Source: Flavobacterium sp. (GTDB lineage: Bacteria; Bacteroidota; Bacteroidia; Flavobacteriales; Flavobacteriaceae). Taken from it: DNA of 64,000 bases. Under the pieces are notes generated by a model that was not told where the DNA came from, did not search any database, and was given only the letters and a program-made list of their open reading frames with translations. Below are positions 27,856 through 35,733 of the stretch, one piece after another; the stretch's first letter is position 1, and the number at the start of each line of letters is the position of its first letter. The translations under genes and the position numbers were made by a program. The stretch spans positions 186,001 through 250,000 of the forward strand of contig JADBYA010000009.1 of the NCBI GenBank assembly GCA_020403245.1, read 5' to 3'.

Positions 27856-28707
27856 TTATAGTTTTGTGAATGAAACTAATGTATTGTCTGATGGGTCTTT
27901 GTCTTGTAAAATTCTTGAGCCACCATCTATAAATCCATAAGAAGATAAAATTGTACTCCATTCGTCAATTGATTTAAAAGATTTGAATTCAGAGTTGTCG
28001 GTTTCCCAAGTTACATTTAAACCCAAATTAAAAACGGTATGAACCAATGATACAAAAGTTGCCATTTCTGTGCTTTTTACATCATGGTCTCTCATTATAA
28101 ATTGCCCTCCTTTTCGTAAAATTCTATATATTGATTTGATATAACCGTCTAATAATTCGTGTGGACAATGATGCAAACCAATATGGCAGGTTATTAAATC
28201 AATACTTTCGGTTTCAATTTCAGTTATAGGTTGGTAATTATTTAAAGAAAAAAAATTGCCAATTTTAGAAAATTGCCCTCGTTCCATTATATCAGCAATA
28301 GAATTGTTGGGTTCAGTTTCATTGGTAATATACACTTGTCCTGTTAGCGATATATGTTTTCTTAATTCACTTATATATCTTCCTGTTGAGCCAATTTCCA
28401 AATATCCATCTATTTTTTTTCTATCGCCAAGCAATTGCAAAACTTGATTACTCATTTCTTTTTTCTGTTTTTTTAATGCAGGCAAAGCCAAAGTAAGTTC
28501 GGATAAAAATGGTTTTATTTTAGGCAGATCTGCTTGTATCTTTTTATAAATTTCTTCATCTGTTCTACCTGTTTTTGTGGTTTCATTTATTAAATGATGA
28601 AATTTATCTTCGGGATATAAATGAAAAATTACTTGTAAAAAACGATAAAATTTATCGCTCCAAACTTTGTCTAAAAAAACGGTTTTAAATTCTGATAGGT
28701 TGCTCAT
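27856..28707 (-). CDS. Class I SAM-dependent methyltransferase
   Basis: The 283-residue protein has a helical N-terminal part (about 1-95) and a Rossmann methyltransferase domain. Motif I reads GYLEIGSTGRYISEL near residue 101, an acidic strand follows (ITNETEPN), and DLITCHIGLHHCPHELLDGY near residue 170 with RILRKGGQFIMRDHD near residue 196 is the post-II/III region. The substrate is unknown. It lies 1 bp after the DUF805-flavoprotein gene and 4 bp before the anchored protein gene, which suggests one pathway. Confidence 0.85.
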   Translation of the reverse strand: MSNLSEFKTVFLDKVWSDKFYRFLQVIFHLYPEDKFHHLINETTKTGRTDEEIYKKIQADLPKIKPFLSELTLALPALKKQKKEMSNQVLQLLGDRKKIDGYLEIGSTGRYISELRKHISLTGQVYITNETEPNNSIADIMERGQFSKIGNFFSLNNYQPITEIETESIDLITCHIGLHHCPHELLDGYIKSIYRILRKGGQFIMRDHDVKSTEMATFVSLVHTVFNLGLNVTWETDNSEFKSFKSIDEWSTILSSYGFIDGGSRILQDKDPSDNTLVSFTKL

Positions 28708-28708
28708 T

Positions 28709-30445
28709 TTAGTTTTTGGTATAATACGTGTCCCAAATTACGTTTCTAAATTTAAATGTTGGGTCAAGTTTTGTTTTTAATTCAAATAGTTTTTTTGCAT
28801 TTGGATAAGCCAAATGAAATTTTTCGCTGGTTGCATGTGCTTGATATGGCAAATAATAGGAACCATTTAATGAGATAGAAGCGTCAATTAATTCTCTTGT
28901 CCATACACCAACTTTGTTTTTTTCTATTTCGGTTGTATTTTGCTTGTACCAAACCACAAATGCAAAAACTTCTTCTTTTGCCCAAGCCAAAAATGAACCA
29001 ATATCTTTTTGTGCATGACGCACCGAAACATTTAAAACATTCACTTTGTGCCTTTGAAAAATTTCAGACATTAGACTTGTAAAATCATCAAATTTATTGA
29101 CAGGGATAAAATATTCTTGTAACACATAAGTACTGTGTTTTCGGCTTTCAGGTTCTAATTCTGCTACATCATAACCTGCTTCATAATTTCGCCAATGTAC
29201 TTTTTTTCTTAAATATAAAATAGGGTCAATAATGTTTTCTCTTCGCCATTTACCAAAATTACTTTTGCTAAAAGCACTTATGAAATATCTTTCAATTGGA
29301 TAGGCTTCTGAAAGAGGCATCAAACGTGTCTTAACAGTTGGCTTTTCAACTGTTTTTATCCAACTTACAGCTCGTGCATTATTGTATTTTGGTGGATATA
29401 AATCTGCATTATGAAAAATCACTTCTTTATTTTCTTTAATGTTCTCAATAAAGAATTTTTTGTATTCATTAGTTTTCATTGTTTTGAAAACTCGTTTAAC
29501 AGGCACGTTTTCTACCAATTCAAATTCAACTTTTACAATTACTGCTATGGCATTGTAACAACCAATACAAGCAAAAAATATTTCCGGATTTTCAATAGGC
29601 GAACAACTTATCAAATCGCCATTTGCTATAATCACTTCCATTGATTTTACAGATAAAATCACAGCACCCAAACCAATATACCTGCCATGACAATTAACAC
29701 TCAACGAACCACCAACGGTAAAATTGGCATAAGTCTGCATAATTTTTACACTTAAATTGTACTCGTCTACAAATTGTTGAATGTCACACCAGCGAATGCC
29801 TGCTTCAACAATTATGGTTTTATTTTCTGCCGAAAATTCTACAATTTTATTCAGCTTTCGCATATCAATATGTGTACTTCCTGAACTAGCAGTTTGTCCA
29901 CCCATACTAAAACGTCCACCGCCAATTGAAATTGGTTTGTCACAATCTTTTATGATATTTTGAAGTTCAGATATAGTAGTTGGTGTTTCAACTTTTGAAA
30001 TTATTATTGGATTTAGTTGCGTTACATCATTAATAATTCTTTCCTCACTTTTCAAATGTTCTATTTTTTCAGCTTCTCCATTTTTATGGTAGTCGGGAGC
30101 TAACCCTGGCACTTTCCCAAAATTGTTTTGTTTTATTGTTCCTTTCTTAAAACCCAAAAAGTAAATTAAAATCAACGGTCCAAATACAGGCAGAAGAATT
30201 AACCAAAGCCATTTTCCAGATTTGTTTGTGTCGTGAAGTCTTTTGGTTGCTGTTGAAAGTAATGCCCAAAATAATATTGGATAAATTAACCAAGTTGCTG
30301 AATAAGAAATTTGGTTTAATAGATAAAATAGAATATAAAATGATGTCCAAATAAAAATTGAAGCAGTCCAATAAGTTAGTCTGTCAATTCTCCCTCTGTT
30401 AGTGAAAAGCAAGTAGCTTACAGGTAGTTTGTCTTTTAAAGCCAT
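28709..30445 (-). CDS. DUF805 membrane domain fused to a FAD-binding oxidoreductase
   Basis: The 578-residue protein joins two parts. Residues about 1-115 are a DUF805-type membrane domain with the signature FTNRGRIDRLTYW, about four hydrophobic stretches, and KRLHDTNKSGKWLW near residue 68. Residues about 140-578 are a VAO/PCMH-type FAD-binding oxidoreductase with SIGGGRFSMGGQTAS near residue 173 and FTVGGSLSVNCHGR near residue 242. The position often taken by a flavin-linked His in GxGHS is Arg here, so the flavin is probably not covalent at that site. The closest groups by look are the FAD_binding_4 enzymes such as lactone oxidases or DHCR24-like reductases. It heads the operon. Confidence 0.85.
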   Translation of the reverse strand: MALKDKLPVSYLLFTNRGRIDRLTYWTASIFIWTSFYILFYLLNQISYSATWLIYPILFWALLSTATKRLHDTNKSGKWLWLILLPVFGPLILIYFLGFKKGTIKQNNFGKVPGLAPDYHKNGEAEKIEHLKSEERIINDVTQLNPIIISKVETPTTISELQNIIKDCDKPISIGGGRFSMGGQTASSGSTHIDMRKLNKIVEFSAENKTIIVEAGIRWCDIQQFVDEYNLSVKIMQTYANFTVGGSLSVNCHGRYIGLGAVILSVKSMEVIIANGDLISCSPIENPEIFFACIGCYNAIAVIVKVEFELVENVPVKRVFKTMKTNEYKKFFIENIKENKEVIFHNADLYPPKYNNARAVSWIKTVEKPTVKTRLMPLSEAYPIERYFISAFSKSNFGKWRRENIIDPILYLRKKVHWRNYEAGYDVAELEPESRKHSTYVLQEYFIPVNKFDDFTSLMSEIFQRHKVNVLNVSVRHAQKDIGSFLAWAKEEVFAFVVWYKQNTTEIEKNKVGVWTRELIDASISLNGSYYLPYQAHATSEKFHLAYPNAKKLFELKTKLDPTFKFRNVIWDTYYTKN

Positions 30446-30510
30446 TCAGTTTTTTTCAATATATTTTTGATGTTCATTTTTTACAGGGTTTATCATGGTA
30501 TTGTGCCTAA

Positions 30511-30605
30511 CTCGTTTAAATAATCAGTTTAATTTTTAATAACCGAGCATATCTATGTTTATTAGTTGTATTTGCTCAACTCAAGTTGAGTATTATTTAA
30601 ACGAG
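30511..30605. repeat. 14-bp perfect inverted repeat flanking 67 bp, upstream of the flavoprotein operon
   Basis: CTCGTTTAAATAAT (30511-30524) and ATTATTTAAACGAG (30592-30605) are exact inverse complements. Between them lies a smaller palindrome, CTCAACT-CA-AGTTGAG (30575-30590). The 236-bp gap between the operon and thyA holds no gene. The element could be a cassette boundary, a terminator for thyA-directed reading, or a regulatory structure. Confidence 0.7.
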
Positions 30606-30681
30606 ATTTTAATTTATTTATACTTTTCGTGTTATTATAATTTAAAATTCTGCTGTCTTAAATTATATACAACTATAAAAA

Positions 30682-31530
30682 CTAAACCGCCACAATTCCT
30701 TTAATATGTGGGTGAGGTTCATAACCTTCCAAAGTAAAATCCTCAAATGTGAAATCAAAGATATTTTTCACTTCTGGGTTTAAAATCATTTTTGGTAAAG
30801 GTCTAATTTCCCGTGACAATTGCAGTTCCAATTGTTCAAAATGGTTGTTGTAAATATGGGCATCGCCAAAAGTATGAATGAATTCGCCAACCTGCAATTC
30901 ACAAACCTGAGCAATCATCATGGTTAACAAAGCATAAGAGGCAATATTAAAAGGCACACCAAGAAAAATATCGGCACTTCTTTGATATAAAAGGCAAGAT
31001 AGTCTGCTTTTTTCTCCCCCTTCGGGGGCTGGGGGGCTTACATAAAACTGAAAAAAAGCATGACATGGAGGCAAAGCAGCTTTTCCATTGGCTACATTTT
31101 CAGCAAATGATTTTGATGTATCGGGAAGCACAGAAGGATTCCAAGCAGAAACTAACATGCGCCTGCTGTTTGGGTTTTTCTTCAACGTTTCTATTAATTC
31201 AGCAATTTGATCAATTTCTTCACTGTTCCAATTTCGCCATTGGTGCCCATAAACCGGACCTAAATCGCCGTTGTCGTCTGCCCATTCATCCCAAATCTTA
31301 ACACCATTTTCTTGTAAATAACCAATATTAGTATCGCCTTTTAAAAACCATAATAATTCATATACTATGGATTTCAAATGCAATTTTTTGGTCGTTACCA
31401 TGGGGAAACCTTCATTCAAATCAAATCGCATTTGGTAGCCAAAAACACTTTTGGTGCCTGTTCCGGTTCGGTCTCCTTTTTGGCAACCGTTTTCCAAAAC
31501 GTGCCGCACTAAATCATGGTATTGTTTCAT
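30682..31530 (-). CDS. thyA: Thymidylate synthase with an in-frame repeat-derived loop
   Basis: Makes dTMP from dUMP with methylene-tetrahydrofolate, in the cytoplasm. The 282 residues hold the nucleophile Cys156 in [12 protein letters not shown], the phosphate-binding [16 protein letters not shown] after residue 180 and the C-terminal [10 protein letters not shown]. Where E. coli ThyA has the four residues ADGK between FYV and LSC, this protein has twelve (residues 165-176, [12 protein letters not shown]). The DNA of that loop contains CCCCCTTCGGGGG and looks like a dispersed GC-rich repeat. All catalytic residues are kept, so the enzyme should work. Confidence 0.95.
   Translation of the reverse strand: MKQYHDLVRHVLENGCQKGDRTGTGTKSVFGYQMRFDLNEGFPMVTTKKLHLKSIVYELLWFLKGDTNIGYLQENGVKIWDEWADDNGDLGPVYGHQWRNWNSEEIDQIAELIETLKKNPNSRRMLVSAWNPSVLPDTSKSFAENVANGKAALPPCHAFFQFYVSPPAPEGGEKSRLSCLLYQRSADIFLGVPFNIASYALLTMMIAQVCELQVGEFIHTFGDAHIYNNHFEQLELQLSREIRPLPKMILNPEVKNIFDFTFEDFTLEGYEPHPHIKGIVAV
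31003..31038. repeat. GC-rich palindromic repeat inside thyA
   Basis: CCCCC-TTC-GGGGG (31016-31028) followed by CTGGGGGG lies in an otherwise AT-rich gene and encodes the extra surface loop of ThyA (residues 165-176). Its G/C-run texture resembles the elements at 57508-57524 and 57589-57615. Confidence 0.75.
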
Positions 31531-31560
31531 TTTCTTAGGTTTAAAAGTTGCGGGTTTCGA

Positions 31561-31610
31561 GTTTCGAGTTTTGGTAGCAGGTTTCTATCGCGTAATCCAA
31601 AACTCGAAAC
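31561..31610. repeat. Hairpin repeat between thyA and the bifunctional nuclease gene
   Basis: GTTTCGAGTTTTGG (31561-31574) and CCAAAACTCGAAAC (31597-31610) form a perfect 14-bp stem around a 22-nt loop. A tandem GTTTCGA unit precedes it. It could end the nuclease transcript before thyA, although no T tract follows. Confidence 0.7.
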
Positions 31611-31621
31611 ATTCTAACCGT

Positions 31622-32251
31622 TTACGATTCTCTTTTCGAAATCTCGTCTCTTATTCGTGCTGCTTTTTCATAATCTTCATCTTGAACAGCCTTTTCTAAT
31701 GAAGTGTGTAGCTCAGATAAACTTAGTTTAGAATACCCTTCGCTTGGTTCATTTCCTTCTTTATCTAAGCCAAATGTTTCAGGATTTGTAAGCACTCCTT
31801 CTTCATTAATATTTTGATTTTCTACGTCACTTGGATTGGCATTGAGATAAATTCCGGCTTTGTCTAAAATGTTTTTATAGGTGAAAATTGGAGCATTAAA
31901 ACGCAACGCCAAAGCAATAGCATCAGATGTTCTGGCATCAATTATTTCTTCAATTTTATCTCTTTCGCAAATAATACTAGAGTAAAAAACACCATCTACC
32001 AGTTTGTGAATGATAACTTGCTTGACCACAATATCAAATCGATCAGCAAAACTTTTGAATAAATCGTGGGTTAAGGGTCTTGGTGGTTTTATTTCTTTTT
32101 CCAAAGCAATGGCTATAGATTGTGCTTCGAATGCACCAATTACAATGGGTAATTTACGTTCACCATCTACTTCATTTAAAATCAAAGCGTATGCTCCGTT
32201 TTGGGTTTGACTATAGGAAATTCCTTTTATGGTTAGTTTTACTAAACTCAT
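31622..32251 (-). CDS. Bifunctional nuclease (BFN) domain protein with UVR motif
   Basis: The 209-residue protein has a DUF151/BFN domain (about 1-130; LPIVIGAFEAQSIAIALEKE near residue 34 and ARTSDAIALALRF near residue 107) and a C-terminal UvrB/UvrC interaction motif (about 172-205, LHTSLEKAVQDEDYEKAARI). BFN proteins in other organisms show DNase and RNase activity. The UVR helix pair suggests contact with another protein. It is cytoplasmic. Its neighbours, thyA and etfA, give no direct functional clue. Confidence 0.85.
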   Translation of the reverse strand: MSLVKLTIKGISYSQTQNGAYALILNEVDGERKLPIVIGAFEAQSIAIALEKEIKPPRPLTHDLFKSFADRFDIVVKQVIIHKLVDGVFYSSIICERDKIEEIIDARTSDAIALALRFNAPIFTYKNILDKAGIYLNANPSDVENQNINEEGVLTNPETFGLDKEGNEPSEGYSKLSLSELHTSLEKAVQDEDYEKAARIRDEISKRES

Positions 32252-32333
32252 TTAGATATTAGATTTCAGAATTGAAATAAATAGTTGATAATGTTTCAAA
32301 ATATTCAATACAATTAACTCCCGAAACTACGGG

Positions 32334-32400
32334 ATAGCCCTGTTAGAAGTGAAAAGCTCCCGATTTTTTTCGGGACTAGCAACCAATAGCAGGAAATGCG
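32334..32400 (+). ncRNA. Flavobacterial conserved intergenic RNA-like element, copy 1
   Basis: ATAGCCCTGTTAGAAGTGAA, then a CCCGA-T7-CGGG hairpin, then GACTAGCAACCAATAGCAGG and GAAATGC form a layout repeated, in the opposite orientation, at 53562-53628. Both copies keep the flanks while the hairpin differs (CCCGAT7CGGG against CCCT8GGG), which points to a structured element. I recall such elements as common in flavobacterial gaps and similar to the Flavo-1 RNA motif, but that match is from memory. Confidence 0.5.
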
Positions 32401-32457
32401 ACTGCAAAGTAACAAAAAGTTTTTTCTAAAGAAAACTTTTAAATCCCAAAAAAAAGA

Positions 32458-32515
32458 AAATTCCAAATCCCAACTTTTACTATATTGGAATATGGAATTT
32501 GAAAAATTGGAATGT
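32458..32515. repeat. Dispersed TTGGAATTTGGAATTT-type repeat after etfA
   Basis: AAATTCCAAATCCCAA (32458-32473) and TTGGAATATGGAATTT (32485-32500) form an imperfect hairpin just past the etfA stop codon and match the repeat at 13681-13741. It may serve as the etfA terminator. Confidence 0.7.
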
Positions 32516-32519
32516 ATTA

Positions 32520-33488
32520 TTAAGCGTTTTGCGCTTTGAAAGCGGCTAATTTTTCTGTTAATCTTGGTAAAATATCAAAAGCATCGCCTACAATTCCATA
32601 ATCGGCAACTTTAAAAAATGGTGCCTCAGCATCAGAATTGATAACTACTTTTACTTTGGAAGAGTTAATTCCGGCAATATGTTGAATGGCTCCAGAAATT
32701 CCCACGGCAATGTATAAATTAGTGGCAACGGGTTTCCCTGTTTGTCCCACGTGCTCACTGTGAGGACGCCAACCCAAATCGGAAACTGGTTTGGAACAAG
32801 CGGTTGCTGCTCCAAGTACGGCAGCTAATTTTTCGATTAAACCCCAGTTTTCTGGACCTTTTAAGCCGCGACCACCAGAAACTACCACATCAGCATCGGC
32901 AATGGTTACTTTTCCCGAAGCTTTTTCAACTGATTCTACTTTTACATTGAAATCAGCATCGTTTAAACTTGGTGAAAAATCTTCCTCGGTTGTTGATGAA
33001 GCATTTTCAAAAACCCCATAGGAATTTTTGGCTAAGCTCAAGACTTTAACATCGGTTGAAATTTCGGTAACGTTGAAAGCTTTGTTAGAAAAAGCGGTTC
33101 TTTTTACTTGAAATGGTGAAGTACTCAAAGGCAACCCAACCACATTTGAAGCAAATCCAGCTTCTAACCCTACAGCCACAAATGGTGCTAAATACAAACT
33201 ATCTGTAGTTGAAGAAAGTAAAATTATTTTTGCGCTTTCTTTTTTTGCTGCTTGTTTGATAACATCGGCAAATGCTTTGGCACTGAAATTAGCTAGCTTT
33301 TCGTTAGAAACTTTCAATACTTTGTCAACTCCGTATTTTGATAATTCTGAAACGTCTCCAGCATTTACTGTTACAGCCGTTACAGTTGTTCCTAATTTTT
33401 CGGCTACTTTTTTGGCATAAGAAGCCAATTCAAATGCTACTTTTTTGAATTTTCCATCTGCCGACTCTGCGTATATTAATAATGACAT
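32520..33488 (-). CDS. etfA: Electron transfer flavoprotein subunit alpha
   Basis: FAD-carrying subunit of the soluble flavoprotein that takes electrons from acyl-CoA dehydrogenases and passes them to the respiratory chain. The 322 residues have an N-terminal nucleotide-binding-like domain and a C-terminal FAD domain with VVSGGRGLKGPENW near residue 206, SDLGWRPHSEHVGQTGK and the IAVGISGAIQHIAG stretch. It follows etfB by 65 bp on the same strand. The gap carries short repeat words such as AGATTTAAGATTAAAGATTT. Confidence 0.96.
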   Translation of the reverse strand: MSLLIYAESADGKFKKVAFELASYAKKVAEKLGTTVTAVTVNAGDVSELSKYGVDKVLKVSNEKLANFSAKAFADVIKQAAKKESAKIILLSSTTDSLYLAPFVAVGLEAGFASNVVGLPLSTSPFQVKRTAFSNKAFNVTEISTDVKVLSLAKNSYGVFENASSTTEEDFSPSLNDADFNVKVESVEKASGKVTIADADVVVSGGRGLKGPENWGLIEKLAAVLGAATACSKPVSDLGWRPHSEHVGQTGKPVATNLYIAVGISGAIQHIAGINSSKVKVVINSDAEAPFFKVADYGIVGDAFDILPRLTEKLAAFKAQNA

Positions 33489-33553
33489 ATTGATTTTAGA
33501 TTTAAGATTAAAGATTTTAGAATTAACTGAAAACTGTGACTGAACACTGATTA

Positions 33554-34300
33554 CTATATTACTTTTGCTTCGTTGTGTAATAAATTAATTAGTTCATCCA
33601 AATTATCTGCCGAAACAAGTTTCACAGCCGATTTTGGCATTGGCTTTTCAAATTTAACGGCATTAGTGTTATTATTTGCTGCAACGGGCTCCAGTACAGT
33701 CAATACTTTTGTTCTTGCTGTCATAATCCCTCTCATGTTTGGAATGCGCAAATCTTTTTCTTCCACTAATCCTTTTTGACCACCAATTACTAAGGGCAAT
33801 GAAGCCGAAATTATTTCTTTTCCACCGTCAATTTCTCTCGAAGCTTTTGCAGCAGATCCATCAACAGTAAGTTCAGTACAAGAATTCACAAAGTTGAAAT
33901 CTAGTAAACTTGCTAACATTCCTGGAACCATTCCACCATTATAATCTAAAGATTCTTTTCCACAGATTACTAAATCATAATTTCCAGATTTTACTACTTC
34001 TGCTAATTGCTTTGCAACAAAAAAACCATCAGTTGGAGTTGCGTTTACCCGAATAGCTTCATTTGCTCCAATAGCCAAAGCTTTTCTCAAAGTAGGTTCA
34101 GTATCTGGTCCACCAACATTGACAACTGTTACTGTTGCAGCTTGTTGTTCTTGAAACCAAATGGCCCTTGTTAATCCAAATTCATCATTGGGATTAATTA
34201 CAAATTGAACTCCATTTGAATCGAATTCGCTATCACCATTAACAAAATTAATTTTTGATGTAGTATCAGGCACATGACTGATACAAACTAATATTTTCAT
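33554..34300 (-). CDS. etfB: Electron transfer flavoprotein subunit beta
   Basis: AMP-binding partner of EtfA. The 248-residue protein shows the typical start KILVCISHVPDTTSKI, an INPNDEFGLTRAI stretch and the ETF-beta signature region LVIGGQKGLVEEKDLRIPNM near residue 171. It is the first gene of the etfB-etfA pair. A weak -7 element with one mismatch lies upstream on the minus strand (about 34334-34341). Confidence 0.95.
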   Translation of the reverse strand: MKILVCISHVPDTTSKINFVNGDSEFDSNGVQFVINPNDEFGLTRAIWFQEQQAATVTVVNVGGPDTEPTLRKALAIGANEAIRVNATPTDGFFVAKQLAEVVKSGNYDLVICGKESLDYNGGMVPGMLASLLDFNFVNSCTELTVDGSAAKASREIDGGKEIISASLPLVIGGQKGLVEEKDLRIPNMRGIMTARTKVLTVLEPVAANNNTNAVKFEKPMPKSAVKLVSADNLDELINLLHNEAKVI

Positions 34301-34402
34301 ATAATTTGATTAAAAAAATTTCTGCTGTAAAAGTATAAAATAAAATTCTAATTTTTGTATGCGCGCATAATAAATTTTCAATATTATATCGATTTCGTAA
34401 AA

Positions 34403-34417
34403 TGTAAATTGTTTACA
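34403..34417. promoter_or_regulatory. TGTAAA-TTG-TTTACA palindrome in the 344-bp etfB-lipoprotein gap
   Basis: Perfect 6-bp arms with a 3-bp centre, about 105 bp upstream of etfB, and a second short palindrome (TTATC-AAC-GATAA) at about 34440-34452. Such symmetry fits a dimeric repressor site, but no regulator can be named. The rest of the divergent gap is AT-rich and holds only a promoter element for the lipoprotein gene. Confidence 0.35.
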
Positions 34418-34495
34418 ATGTTTATTCGCCAAATAATCATTATCAACGATAAGATTATTTATGACTCAAATGTCTTTTTTAATCATTTATAATTG

Positions 34496-34503
34496 TAAAT
34501 TTG
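34496..34503 (+). promoter_or_regulatory. Possible promoter -7 element for the lipoprotein gene
   Basis: TAAATTTG matches TAnnTTTG. The ATG is 142 bp further on, so the leader would be long; the upstream TTG is not clear. Confidence 0.4.
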
Positions 34504-34644
34504 CCTATAGATGTACTATGGCTTTACATTATTTTTAAGAATAGTAAATTGAAAGTTCAAAATAATGATATGAATATTTTGAATTTAAGAAGCAACTTTT
34601 TGAAATAAACTTATCTTGTTAAAAATTTATAAATTATAAAAACT

Positions 34645-35589
34645 ATGAAAAATCAAAACTATTTATTATTACTACTACTACCGTTTTTATTTTCGTGTTC
34701 TAATGATAATGACAATTCGGGTACAAATCAAGAAGTAAACCTATCGGGTTTTGTGCAAAAGAATTATAATGTAAGTAGCATACCGAATGTTATTATTGAC
34801 TCAACTTACTATCAATTACAAAACAATAAAATTATCAGTATTGTTAAAACTAATGTGGCCACTTCAGCATCAAATAACACGGTTTATGAATATCTAGGAA
34901 ATAAAATTGCTAATACTACAAGTTTTGTTAATGGTATTATGTCTTCAAAAAATAATTATTTATATGATACGAATGATAAGCTTATTGAATTCAGACAAGA
35001 ATCTTATAATGCATCTAATCAAATCACGGCCATACAAAAACACACTTTTACACATACGTCTGACACTATTTTTTCACAATGGAACAGAAGCATAAACAAT
35101 GGTGTCAGTTATACCAACATAGCCAATTTTAAAATTGTATTAGACCAAAATAATAATAGGACTTACTTTGAAGATCAAGACATGACCAATAATAGTGAAG
35201 AAAGAATATTGACAACTTACGACGCTAATAATAACATGCTTAGTGAGCAATATTTTAATGTGTTAAACAATGGAGACCTAATTTTAAATTTAACTAATTC
35301 CGCAACCTATTCAAATTTTATCAATCCCCTTGCATTGATTATGGAAGCTACTTTTGGACGAAAAACTTTAATGCTTTTATACCATCTTCAAACTAGTGCT
35401 ATAAATAATATAAATTCCAGAAATGTATCACCAAAAACGATGGATTCATTTATTACTTCGTTTGACGGAATAGGATTTGATATTACCAATACGCCTTTTA
35501 ATAACAATTTAACTCAAATTAGCGATTTTAAAACCTTGAATTCAGGAAGTCTTTTTGCACGATTTAGTTTGGAATACTTCTTTGAATAA
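34645..35589 (+). CDS. Hypothetical lipoprotein
   Basis: The 314-residue protein has a lipoprotein signal peptide with LLLPFLFSC (Cys18) followed by a Ser/Asn/Asp-rich stretch that often marks surface-exposed lipoproteins in Bacteroidetes. The body has repeated YxYLGNKI / YLYDTNDKL / TTYDANNN units (about residues 93, 116 and 192), like the YD-type repeats of DUF4595-like proteins. No enzyme motif was seen. It is transcribed alone. A role at the cell surface is likely; the function is unknown. Confidence 0.75.
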   Translation: MKNQNYLLLLLLPFLFSCSNDNDNSGTNQEVNLSGFVQKNYNVSSIPNVIIDSTYYQLQNNKIISIVKTNVATSASNNTVYEYLGNKIANTTSFVNGIMSSKNNYLYDTNDKLIEFRQESYNASNQITAIQKHTFTHTSDTIFSQWNRSINNGVSYTNIANFKIVLDQNNNRTYFEDQDMTNNSEERILTTYDANNNMLSEQYFNVLNNGDLILNLTNSATYSNFINPLALIMEATFGRKTLMLLYHLQTSAINNINSRNVSPKTMDSFITSFDGIGFDITNTPFNNNLTQISDFKTLNSGSLFARFSLEYFFE

Positions 35590-35694
35590 TATACGCTATA
35601 TTTAATTTATATCATTTTATAAAAAGACAAGCACTTTTTTACCTTAACAAGGGATAAATTCTAAATAAAAAATATTTTTATCGCTTTTAATTTT

Positions 35695-35702
35695 TATTTT
35701 TG
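35695..35702 (+). promoter_or_regulatory. Promoter -7 element for pdhB
   Basis: TATTTTTG matches TAnnTTTG and lies 31 bp before the pdhB start at 35734. The -33 partner is not evident in the A/T-rich sequence before it. Confidence 0.5.
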
Positions 35703-35733
35703 CTCTTCAAAATAGAGACAAAGTCATATTCAT

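Noticed and set aside
30505..30605. Integron attC site beside the flavoprotein operon
   Set aside because: One side has GCCTAAC, but the opposite GTTRRRY core is absent at the end of the inverted repeat, and no integrase or cassette array is seen.
31003..31038. Frameshift or sequencing error in thyA
   Set aside because: The frame stays open on both sides and all catalytic motifs downstream are intact, so the extra bases are a real in-frame insert.
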